64,000 bases of DNA from Enhygromyxa salina. GTDB lineage: Bacteria > Myxococcota_A > Polyangia > Nannocystales > Nannocystaceae. The position numbers and the translations under genes were made by a program. The stretch lies in the NCBI RefSeq assembly GCF_000737335.2, contig NZ_JMCC02000004.1:1-64000 (forward strand), written 5' to 3'. The notes below the pieces were generated by a model. That model was not told the DNA's origin. It did no database searches and saw only the letters and a program-made list of their open reading frames with translations. Below, in pieces: positions 51,989 to 59,758 of this stretch (positions within the stretch are counted from its first letter, which is position 1; the number at the start of each line of letters is the position of its first letter).

Positions 51989-54187
51989 ATGGTCGACCGC
52001 ACGCCAAGCTTCCGCTCTTCGTTTCGCGCCATGCGTCAGCACGACGCGATGGACTGCGGGCCGACTTGCCTGCGGATGATCGCCCGGCACTACGGCTGCG
52101 ACTGGTCGCTGGGGACCCTGCGCGAGCGCTGTGACATCGCCCGAGACGGGGTCTCGCTCGACGGTGTGGCCGCGGCGGCCGAGTCGATCGGCCTGCGCAG
52201 CCTCGCGGTCATGGCGAGCTACGACCAGCTCGCGAGCGCGCTGCCGCTGCCGTGCATCCTCCACTGGAATCAAAACCACTTCGTGGTCGTGGTGGCGGCC
52301 GACGAGCGACGCGTCCGCGTGGCCGACCCGGCCGCAGGCCTGGTGATTCTCTCGCGCGAGGAGGTCCTGCGCCGCTGGACCGCGGGCGAGGGCCAGGGCG
52401 TCGCGCTGGTGCTCGAGCCAACGCCCGCGTTCTTCACCCACGAAGGCGAGCAGCACGCGACCCGCGGGTTCGCCTCGCGCTGGCCCTACTTTCGCCCCTA
52501 CCGTCGGCTGATCGTCCAGCTGATGCTCGGGATGAGCGTCGCCAGCTTGCTCGGCCTGGTGTTCCCGTTCTTGACCCAAGCGCTGGTCGACGTCGGCATC
52601 GGGACCCGCGACATCGGCTTCGTCTACGCGGTGCTCCTCGCCCAGCTGATGTTGTTCGCCGGGCGCACCGCGATCGAGATGATCCGCGCGTGGATCCTGC
52701 TCCACGTCGGCCAGCGCGTGTTCATCGCGATGCTGACCGGCTTCCTCGCCCAGCTGCTGCGGCTGCCGATGAGCTTCTTCGACACCCGCACGCTCGGCGA
52801 CGTGCTCCAGCGGGTCGCCGACCACGATCGCGTCGAGACCTTCCTGACCGCGGGTCCGCTCGAGATCCTGTTCTCGTTCGTCAACGTCGCGGTGCTCTCG
52901 GTCGTGATCGCCATCTATAGCCCGACGGTGCTCGCGGTCTTCCTGATCGGGACCGCGCTCGCGGCCGGTTGGATCGTCGCGCTGATGGGCCGGCGCCAGC
53001 GCCTCGATCAGGAGCACTTCGAGCACCGCACCGCCAGCCAAAACGCGCTCGTCGAGCTCGTCGAGGGCATCTCCGAGCTGAAGCTCAACGACTGCGAGCG
53101 ACGCAAGCGCTGGGACTGGGAGAGGATCCAGGTCCGCCTGTTTCGCGTCAACAAGCGCCGGCTCGCGCTCGAGCAGGTGCAGAGCGCGGGCAGCATGGCG
53201 ATCAACGAGACCAAGAACATCTTCATCACGTTCATCGCCGCGCGCGAGGTCATCGCGGGCGAGATGACCCTCGGCATGATGCTCGCGCTGTCATGGGTCG
53301 TCGGTCAGGTCGCCCGCCCGCTCGAGCGCATGCTGGCCTTCGTGTCCGCGGCCCAGGACGCCAAGTTCAGCATCGATCGCCTCGACGAGATCCACGAGTT
53401 CCCCGCGGAGCAGCCGGCGGATCGCCCGGCGCTGCGCGAGCTCGGCAGCGCGCGCTCGCTGGTGGCCGAGGGCGTGTCGTTTCGCTACCCCGGCAGCTCG
53501 CGCTGGGTCCTGCACGATGTCGACCTCGAGATCCCTGCCGGCAAGACCACCGCGCTGGTCGGCGCGAGCGGCAGCGGCAAGACTACGCTGCTCAAGCTGC
53601 TGCTCGGGTTCTATACCGTCGAAGAAGGCCAGCTGACGGTTGGTTCCCTGGCCCTCGACAACCTCGATCGCGGGTTTTGGCGCCGGCAGTGTGGCGTGGT
53701 CATGCAAGATGGTCACATCTTCGCGGACACCATCGCCGGCAACGTCGCCGTCGGCTTCGAGGTCGTCGACGTTCCGCGCCTGCTCGACGCGCTCGAGACC
53801 GCCAACTTGCGCGAGTTCGTCGAGAGCCTGCCGCTGGCGTGGAAGACCCGGATCGGCAGCGACGGCGTCGGGCTCAGCCAGGGCCAGCGCCAGCGGATCC
53901 TGATCGCGCGGGCGGTCTACGCCGATCCCGAGTTCTTGTTCTTCGACGAGGCGACCTCGGCCCTCGACGCGACCAACGAGCGCCAGATCATGGATCGCCT
54001 GCGCGAGTTTCAGCGCGGGCGGACCTCTCTGGTTATCGCCCACCGGCTCAGCACCGTGCGCGACGCCGACCAGATCATCGTCCTCGACCGCGGCAAGGTC
54101 GTCGAGCGTGGCACTCACGAGCAGCTCACGGCGCTCGCGGGCACCTACTACCAGCTGGTCAAAAACCAGCTCGAGCTCGGGAGCTGA
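51989..54187 (+). CDS. Peptidase-containing ABC exporter (C39), RiPP maturation/export
   Basis: A 732-residue bacteriocin-type exporter. The N-terminal C39 peptidase has its catalytic set: Cys23 in QHDAMDCGPTCLRM, His97 in HWNQNHFVVVV and Asp113 in VADPAAG. It should cut double-glycine leaders. A transmembrane domain spans about residues 165-440. The ATPase has Walker A GASGSGKTTLL, signature LSQGQRQR, Walker B FLFFDEATSALD and the switch His (VIAHRLST). The downstream gene (one base gap) is the HlyD-like adaptor. The double-glycine peptide at 63801 is the likely substrate. It begins the peptide cluster. Confidence 0.94.
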   Translation: MVDRTPSFRSSFRAMRQHDAMDCGPTCLRMIARHYGCDWSLGTLRERCDIARDGVSLDGVAAAAESIGLRSLAVMASYDQLASALPLPCILHWNQNHFVVVVAADERRVRVADPAAGLVILSREEVLRRWTAGEGQGVALVLEPTPAFFTHEGEQHATRGFASRWPYFRPYRRLIVQLMLGMSVASLLGLVFPFLTQALVDVGIGTRDIGFVYAVLLAQLMLFAGRTAIEMIRAWILLHVGQRVFIAMLTGFLAQLLRLPMSFFDTRTLGDVLQRVADHDRVETFLTAGPLEILFSFVNVAVLSVVIAIYSPTVLAVFLIGTALAAGWIVALMGRRQRLDQEHFEHRTASQNALVELVEGISELKLNDCERRKRWDWERIQVRLFRVNKRRLALEQVQSAGSMAINETKNIFITFIAAREVIAGEMTLGMMLALSWVVGQVARPLERMLAFVSAAQDAKFSIDRLDEIHEFPAEQPADRPALRELGSARSLVAEGVSFRYPGSSRWVLHDVDLEIPAGKTTALVGASGSGKTTLLKLLLGFYTVEEGQLTVGSLALDNLDRGFWRRQCGVVMQDGHIFADTIAGNVAVGFEVVDVPRLLDALETANLREFVESLPLAWKTRIGSDGVGLSQGQRQRILIARAVYADPEFLFFDEATSALDATNERQIMDRLREFQRGRTSLVIAHRLSTVRDADQIIVLDRGKVVERGTHEQLTALAGTYYQLVKNQLELGS

Positions 54188-54188
54188 G

Positions 54189-55511
54189 ATGGCGGACGAG
54201 AGCCAGGGTGAGACCTCGGAGCGCACGCGCGAGCGGATCGGTGGGGCGGCGTTCGAGGACTTCATCGGCACCGTCCCCGGGGCGGTGCTGCGCTGGGGCA
54301 ACACGGTGCTGCTCGCCGTGTTCCTCGCCCTGGTCGTCGCCGCGTGGTTGCTCGAGTATCCCGACGTTGTCGCGGCCCCGGTCACGGTCACGAGCCAGAC
54401 CCCGCCCGCACCCGTGGTCGCGCGGACCAGCGGACGGCTCGCGCAGCTGTGGGTCGAAGACGGCGAGCTCGTCCAGCGCGGGCAGTGGCTGGCGGTGATC
54501 GACAACCCGGCGCGGAGTGAAGATCTCCGCGTCGTCGCCGAGCTGCTCGAGGCCCTCGCCGATCAGCTCGAGGCGCCCGAGCGCTTCGACGCCGCCGCCC
54601 ACTCGCTCGGCGCCCCGCTCGAGCTCGGCGAGCTCGACGTCGAGTACGCCGAGCTCGTGTCCGCCTGGCTCGAGCTGCGCGCGTTCGTCGACGACCCCTA
54701 CTTCGACGACAGCGACGCGGGCCTGGTCGATCAGCTCGACACCAGCGACGCGCTCGCGGGCCGGATCCGGCGGCAGCGTGGGGCCCTGGTCGAGGACCTC
54801 GAGCAGGCCCGACGCGAGGCCAAAGCCGCGACCCGGCTGGCGGAGGAGGGCGTGGTCGCGAGCCGTGAGGTCGAGGCCGCCGAGGCGACCGTGCGCGCGC
54901 GCGAGCGAGCGCTCGAGGCCGCCGACGTCGAGATCCTGCGCAGCAAGATCGATCAGGTCGGCTTTGGTCGCAACCGCGCCGAGCTCGGCTTTCACCTCCG
55001 CGACCGTCGCCGCGCGCTGATCCGCGAGGTCCACGACAGCTACGCGAACCTGGCCCGGGCTCACGAGCGCTGGCGTCGCGCCTATCTGCTGGTCGCGCCG
55101 ACGGCGGGCCGGGTCAGCCTCGCGCGGATCTGGGCCACCCAGCAGTGGGTCAGCGCCGACGAAGCGGTGATCAACGTATTGCCCGAGGCCGAGACCCTCG
55201 TCGGCCGCGCGACCATGCCTCAGCTCAACTCCGGCAAGGTCGCTGTTGGTCAGCGCGTGTTGCTCAAGCTCGACGGCTATCCCTACCGCGAGCACGGCGT
55301 GGTCGAGGGGCGGGTCGGCTCGGTCTCTGCGGTCGCCAGCGAGGGGGTCTACCTCGTCAACGTGGAGCTGCCCGATGGGCTGCGTACGACGCACGGGCAG
55401 ACGCTCGAGCTGCGCCACGGGATGGGCGGGACGGCCGAGATCGTGACCGCGGAGCGACGCCTGCTCGAGCGCATGTTCATCCAGCTCTACGGCCTGGTGC
55501 GATCGGGTTGA
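54189..55511 (+). CDS. HlyD-family periplasmic adaptor
   Basis: A 440-residue membrane-fusion protein that links the ABC exporter to the outer membrane. One transmembrane helix lies at about residues 42-58 (LLAVFLALVVAAWLLEY), then a biotinyl-lipoyl-like segment (VVARTSGRLAQLWVEDGELV), a long coiled-coil-like region rich in Glu/Ala/Arg (EDLEQARREAKAATRLAEEG), and the returning beta-barrel (GQRVLLKLDGYPYREHGVVE). ATG 54189 follows the exporter stop by one base. No TolC-type gene is visible. Confidence 0.88.
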   Translation: MADESQGETSERTRERIGGAAFEDFIGTVPGAVLRWGNTVLLAVFLALVVAAWLLEYPDVVAAPVTVTSQTPPAPVVARTSGRLAQLWVEDGELVQRGQWLAVIDNPARSEDLRVVAELLEALADQLEAPERFDAAAHSLGAPLELGELDVEYAELVSAWLELRAFVDDPYFDDSDAGLVDQLDTSDALAGRIRRQRGALVEDLEQARREAKAATRLAEEGVVASREVEAAEATVRARERALEAADVEILRSKIDQVGFGRNRAELGFHLRDRRRALIREVHDSYANLARAHERWRRAYLLVAPTAGRVSLARIWATQQWVSADEAVINVLPEAETLVGRATMPQLNSGKVAVGQRVLLKLDGYPYREHGVVEGRVGSVSAVASEGVYLVNVELPDGLRTTHGQTLELRHGMGGTAEIVTAERRLLERMFIQLYGLVRSG

Positions 55512-55564
55512 GCTTGTGCTCGCGCCGGTGATCAAGAACCGCTCGACGGTTGTGAGACGATCGC

Positions 55565-56707
55565 TCACGCGAGCAGCTGGTCGAGGGTTCGTGCGGCTGT
55601 GCGCGCGCGGTCGAGCTCTCGAAAGCGCTCGCGCAGCGCCTCGACCCGCTCGTCGAACTCGCCGGCTCGGACCCGCCGCAGCGCGGACCCAAGCTGCTCG
55701 ACCTGGCCGCGCAGATCGAGCCCGAGACCGTGATACGCGACGCGCCTCGCGTTGTCCGGTTGATCGCGCACAAACGGGGTGACGATCGGCGCGAGGCGCC
55801 CGGCGATCGCGTCGCGGATGCCCCCGAGCCCGCCGTGGATGACGGTCGCCCGGGCGCTGCGCATGAGCTCGCGCTGGGCGAACCACTGCCGAAGCTCGAC
55901 GTTGGGGGGGACCTCGCCCGGCGGCGCGCCGGTGACCAAGAACCGCGTGGACGGGTTGGCCCGGGCCTCGTCGAGCAGCGCGTGCAGCAGCGCTCGGGCA
56001 GGCGCCGTCTCGCGGACCCGCGTCGAGCCCAGCGAGACGTACACGGTCTCGGTCTCACCGCGCTCCGCAAGCTGCTTGGCCGCGTCGTAGTCGCGCAGGC
56101 ACGGTCCGACGTAGTGCGCATGGGCGTCGGTGTAGACCAGCTCGGGCAGCTCGAACTCGCGGGCGCACAGGATCAACGCTGGCCAGCGCGCGAGCGCGGC
56201 CTCGAGGTCGTCGGGGGTCAGCTGCAGCAGCTCGATGATCCGCCGCTGCAGGGCCGCCGGCTGCAGCTCGAGGTGCATCTTTGCGAGTGGCCCCGGCTCG
56301 GAGCCCATCATGGGCAACGCGAAGATCGCCGGTGCCCCGACCAGCTCGGCGGCGATCGCCGTCTCGAGCCCGAGGAAGGGGTTGGCGATCAGCGCGTCGA
56401 GCCGAAGCTGGCGCAGCTGGTCGCGCAGGCCAGGGTCGAGCAGACGCTCGAGGTGGGCGTCGAAGCCCCAGTAGCAAGGAAAGTCGAGCGGGGCCTGTTG
56501 CCGAATGGCGCGAATGGTCGCGGCTTCGTAGACACCGTCGAGGACCGACACGTAAGCCGACCGCAAGCTCGGGGGCAGGAGCTGGATGCTCTGCGCCAAA
56601 CCGATGAACACGACCTCGTGGCCGTGCTCCATCAACTGAAGCCCCAGATCCACGAATGGGATCGTGTGGCCGGCCTCGGTGTCGATGATCAGCCCGATGC
56701 GCCGCAT
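55565..56707 (-). CDS. UGT/MGT-type glycosyltransferase
   Basis: A 380-residue GT-B fold glycosyltransferase of the UDP/dTDP-sugar 'MGT' group. The N-terminus (RRIGLIIDTEAGHTIPFVDL) has the acceptor-domain start; the donor domain has VYVSLGSTRVRETAP, RFLVTGAPPGEVPPNVEL and the sugar-nucleotide motif ATVIHGGLGGIRDAIAGRLA then PIVTPFVRDQPDNARR. ATG 56707 is chosen; a start 30 bases upstream is possible. It lies on the opposite strand within the peptide cluster, divergent from the radical SAM gene. Glycosylation of the peptide is an inference from location. Confidence 0.85.
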   Translation of the reverse strand: MRRIGLIIDTEAGHTIPFVDLGLQLMEHGHEVVFIGLAQSIQLLPPSLRSAYVSVLDGVYEAATIRAIRQQAPLDFPCYWGFDAHLERLLDPGLRDQLRQLRLDALIANPFLGLETAIAAELVGAPAIFALPMMGSEPGPLAKMHLELQPAALQRRIIELLQLTPDDLEAALARWPALILCAREFELPELVYTDAHAHYVGPCLRDYDAAKQLAERGETETVYVSLGSTRVRETAPARALLHALLDEARANPSTRFLVTGAPPGEVPPNVELRQWFAQRELMRSARATVIHGGLGGIRDAIAGRLAPIVTPFVRDQPDNARRVAYHGLGLDLRGQVEQLGSALRRVRAGEFDERVEALRERFRELDRARTAARTLDQLLA

Positions 56708-56779
56708 TGTCACACTTATACCCTCGTCCCGATCCACGCAGAGCGCGAGGTCGGACCTGCCGCGTGATAGGATGGTCGC

Positions 56780-58894
56780 GTGAGTGGAGCCGTCGACGCG
56801 ATCTTTGTGTTCCCGCCGCCCGCGTTGACTTCGCTAGCCTGGCCATACCCGGCGCCGCATCACCTCAGCACCTTCGCCAAGGCCCGCGGGTTTCGGGCGG
56901 ACGTCCTCGACCTCAACCGCGAGGCCGCGCACGCCTATCTCGACAGCCCGCAGTTCGCCGCGCGCCGAGCCCGGGCGCACGCGACCATTGAGAGGCTTGG
57001 TGAGAGGCTTGGTGAGAGACTTGGTGAGCACCACGGCGAGCACCACGGCGAACAAGTTGGCGAGCACGTCGGCGGCAGGGCGAGCCTCGACGAGGATCCG
57101 CGCGCGAGCTACCGCCGGGCGGTGTTCGACGCGATGCGCGGTGACTACTTCGCGAGCGCCGACGGCCGCCAGGCGCTGCTCGACGGCTCGCGCGAGACCG
57201 ACTTCGAGTGGCTGCTCAGCGAGGTGTTCCTCTACCAGGGGCGAGACCTCGCCGCGCCGACCCTCGCCCAGCTGCGGGCCAGCCTCGCCGCCGGGGTCGG
57301 GGCCGATCTGCTGGCGATCATCGGCCCGCTGTTGCAGCGCGCGGTGGTTGACCCGCGCCCGCGCCTGGTCGGGTTCTCGATCCCGTTCTCGGCCCAGCTG
57401 CTGCCGGCGCTGCTGATCGCCCGCGCGCTCGCCGAGCAGCTGCCCGACACCCACCTGTGCTTCGGGGGTCCGGTCGTCTCGCTGCTCGATCAGCGCTTCG
57501 TCGAGGGGCTGCTCGGGTTCGAGTTCCTCGACAGCGTCGTGATCAACGAGGGCGAGCGCGTGGTCTGCCAGATGCTCGAGCGGCTCCGCGTCGACGAGCG
57601 CGAGATGGCCGGGATCGACAACGTCGTGCACCGTGGCCCGGCCGGGGTCGAGCTGCGCCGATCGCCGCGCTCGGCCGCGCTGCGCCTGCGCAAAGAGGAC
57701 CACTTTCGCTATGAGCTGCCCGCCGACCAGCGCGAGTCGACGGTGCTCTCGGTCCTCCACAGCAAGGGCTGCTACTGGGGAAAGTGCACGTTCTGCGACT
57801 ACATCAACCTCAGCGACGATCCGCGCTATCGCCCGCGCAGCAGCGACGACGTCGCCGACGACCTCGCGTATTTTCGTGATCGGGGCTTTCGCCAGTTCGA
57901 CCTGATCACCGACGCGCTCCCGCCCCGCCACGCGGCCGAGCTCGGCGCCGCGCTCGGCGAGCGCGGGATCGAAGACATCTCGATCTGGTGCTACGCGTAC
58001 ATCGACGAGCGCTTCACCCTCGAGGTCCTGCGCACGATGATCCGCAGCGCCAAGTGGGCGCTGACGATCGGGATGGAGAGCGCCAACGATCGCCTGCTCG
58101 ACTACATCGCCAAGGGCTACCGGCGCGCCGACATCGAGCGCTTCTTTGCGACCGTGCGCGAGCTCGACGCGGGCGATCGCCTGCAGCTCGTGGTCAACGT
58201 CATCATCGACATTCCCACGACGACGCTCGCCGAGGCCGAAGAGGTGCTCGCGTTTTGTAGCCGCTACACCGACGTGGTCAGCTACTTCAACGTCTCGTAC
58301 TTCACGCTGACGAGCTCGTCCGAGATGGGCCGCGAGCCGGCGCGCTTCGGGCTCACGATCCTCTACGATCGCAGCCCGACCAGCGACAACGACTCGGCCT
58401 CGCACCAACAGGTGAACACCGTCGCGTTCACGGCGGCCGGGGGTTTTGGGACCGAGGATCGGGCTCGCCTGACCCGCGGCTACGGCCAGCTCAACGACGA
58501 GATCCGCCGTCGTCGGCAGCTCGGCGGCTGGTACGGCCGGATCCTCGCGGGCGACGTGCCCGCGAGCGCCCGGGTGCGCTTTCATCCGCGCGAGGCCTAC
58601 GAGGTCCACCCGCTGCCCGCGTCGGTCGGGCGCGGCTGCCTGCTGTGGATCCGCGGTCAGGCCAGCGCCAAGCAGGTCAGCGAAGGGTTCGCGGCGATCT
58701 ACGCCGCGCTCGCTGGGCGCGAGCTGAGCTTGACCGAGCTCGACGCTGCGCTCGCCGAGCTCGTCGATGACAGCGTCGACGCCCTCGGGGTCGTCCAGCA
58801 ATGCTGCCGGGCGGGTCTCGTCGCCAGCGTCGAGGGCAGCGTCGACACGGCAATTTTTCTCGGACCCAACGAAGAGCCTCACCCGCGTGCCTGA
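56780..58894 (+). CDS. B12-binding-type radical SAM enzyme
   Basis: A 704-residue enzyme with a B12-binding-like Rossmann N-terminus (FVFPPPALTSLAWPYPAPHH, CFGGPVVSLL) and a radical SAM domain. The cluster ligands are Cys331, Cys336 and Cys339 in KGCYWGKCTFCDY, a CX4CX2C variant of the usual CX3CX2C. A GGE-like region (FDLITDALPP) and TIGMESANDRLL follow. The C-terminal part resembles that of radical SAM proteins in RiPP clusters. Residues ~71-96 are tetrapeptide repeats (ERLG, EHHG). Probable role: methylation or another radical modification of the peptide. Start codon GTG; the following gene is 12 bp away. Confidence 0.86.
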   Translation: MSGAVDAIFVFPPPALTSLAWPYPAPHHLSTFAKARGFRADVLDLNREAAHAYLDSPQFAARRARAHATIERLGERLGERLGEHHGEHHGEQVGEHVGGRASLDEDPRASYRRAVFDAMRGDYFASADGRQALLDGSRETDFEWLLSEVFLYQGRDLAAPTLAQLRASLAAGVGADLLAIIGPLLQRAVVDPRPRLVGFSIPFSAQLLPALLIARALAEQLPDTHLCFGGPVVSLLDQRFVEGLLGFEFLDSVVINEGERVVCQMLERLRVDEREMAGIDNVVHRGPAGVELRRSPRSAALRLRKEDHFRYELPADQRESTVLSVLHSKGCYWGKCTFCDYINLSDDPRYRPRSSDDVADDLAYFRDRGFRQFDLITDALPPRHAAELGAALGERGIEDISIWCYAYIDERFTLEVLRTMIRSAKWALTIGMESANDRLLDYIAKGYRRADIERFFATVRELDAGDRLQLVVNVIIDIPTTTLAEAEEVLAFCSRYTDVVSYFNVSYFTLTSSSEMGREPARFGLTILYDRSPTSDNDSASHQQVNTVAFTAAGGFGTEDRARLTRGYGQLNDEIRRRRQLGGWYGRILAGDVPASARVRFHPREAYEVHPLPASVGRGCLLWIRGQASAKQVSEGFAAIYAALAGRELSLTELDAALAELVDDSVDALGVVQQCCRAGLVASVEGSVDTAIFLGPNEEPHPRA
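56985..57077 (+). repeat. 12-bp in-frame repeats encoding E-R-L-G / E-H-H-G units
   Basis: Three copies of GAGAGGCTTGGT-like units followed by two GAGCACCACGGC units and two diverged ones, inside the radical SAM gene. They encode about seven tetrapeptides and presumably form an exposed linker. Confidence 0.8.
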
Positions 58895-58906
58895 GCGCGA
58901 GCCGTC

Positions 58907-59758
58907 ATGACTTCAGCGCCCTTCCTCCGCGTCGCGTCGGTCGAGTTCAACCTCACCGAGCACTGCAACCTCAGCTGCTATGGCTGCGACCACGCCTCGC
59001 CGCTGATGGCCAAGGCGTTCCTGGACCACGCCAGCTTCTGCCGCGATCTCGACGCGCTCGCCGGGGTCATGCGGACCCACGAGCTCAAGCTGCTCGGCGG
59101 CGAGCCGCTGCTGCACCCAGACCTGCTCGAGTTCATCGCCACCGCCAAGGCCTCGCCGATCGCCGAGTGCGTGACGGTGGTGACCAACGGGGTGCTGCTC
59201 GACCGCGTCCCCGAGCCGTTTTGGGCCTTGATCGATCGGCTGTGGTGGAGCGTGTATCCGGGCGTCAAGTATCGGATGAGCCGGGCGCAGGTCGAGGCCC
59301 GGGCCGAGGCCCACGGCTTCGAGCTGTTCGTCAAGGACACCCCGAACATGCGGGTCACGCTGCTCAATCACGCGATCGACGACGACGCGAGCGTGCAGAT
59401 GATCTACGACAATTGCCCCCAGACCCACGAGTGGTCGTGCCACACGGTCCACGCCGGGCGCTACTACAAGTGCTCACCCGCGCCGTGGATGCAGCCACGC
59501 CTGCGCCGATCTGGCGTCGAGTTCGACAACCGCGAGGCCGACTCGATCCCGCTCCACGCCAACCCCAGGCTGCGCGAGCAGCTCGAGGCCTACCTGCGCT
59601 CGCCCAAGCCGCTGCAGGCGTGCCGCTATTGCCTGTCAAACTTCGGCCGCGAGGTCCCCGGTCGCCAGCTCAACAAGAAGGGCCTGAGGCTGTGGGTCGA
59701 GGAGGACCACCGCGACTGGCTCGATCTCGTCCACCCCGAGTTCATCACGACGGAGTAG
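58907..59758 (+). CDS. Second radical SAM enzyme of the peptide cluster
   Basis: A 283-residue radical SAM protein. Cys20, Cys24 and Cys27 in TEHCNLSCYGCDHASPL give the canonical CX3CX2C site, followed by LKLLGGEPLLHPDLLEF (SAM-binding GGE) and VVTNGVLLDRVPEPF. Later Cys (DNCPQTHEWSCHTVHAGRYY, then KCSPAPW and QACRYCLSNFG) form a SPASM-like auxiliary-cluster pattern. Such enzymes form C-C, C-S or C-O crosslinks or epimerise residues in RiPPs; which reaction occurs here is unknown. It follows the B12-type enzyme closely and converges with the E1-like gene, overlapping its end by 14 bp. Confidence 0.87.
   Translation: MTSAPFLRVASVEFNLTEHCNLSCYGCDHASPLMAKAFLDHASFCRDLDALAGVMRTHELKLLGGEPLLHPDLLEFIATAKASPIAECVTVVTNGVLLDRVPEPFWALIDRLWWSVYPGVKYRMSRAQVEARAEAHGFELFVKDTPNMRVTLLNHAIDDDASVQMIYDNCPQTHEWSCHTVHAGRYYKCSPAPWMQPRLRRSGVEFDNREADSIPLHANPRLREQLEAYLRSPKPLQACRYCLSNFGREVPGRQLNKKGLRLWVEEDHRDWLDLVHPEFITTE

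Noticed and set aside
51642..52134. Open frames upstream of the C39 exporter considered as a second precursor or an N-terminal extension
   Set aside because: No ribosome site, no GG leader and no family similarity; they overlap the exporter start in other frames.
56834..58882. 682-codon minus-strand open frame
   Set aside because: Antisense shadow of the B12-type radical SAM gene; no motifs of its own.
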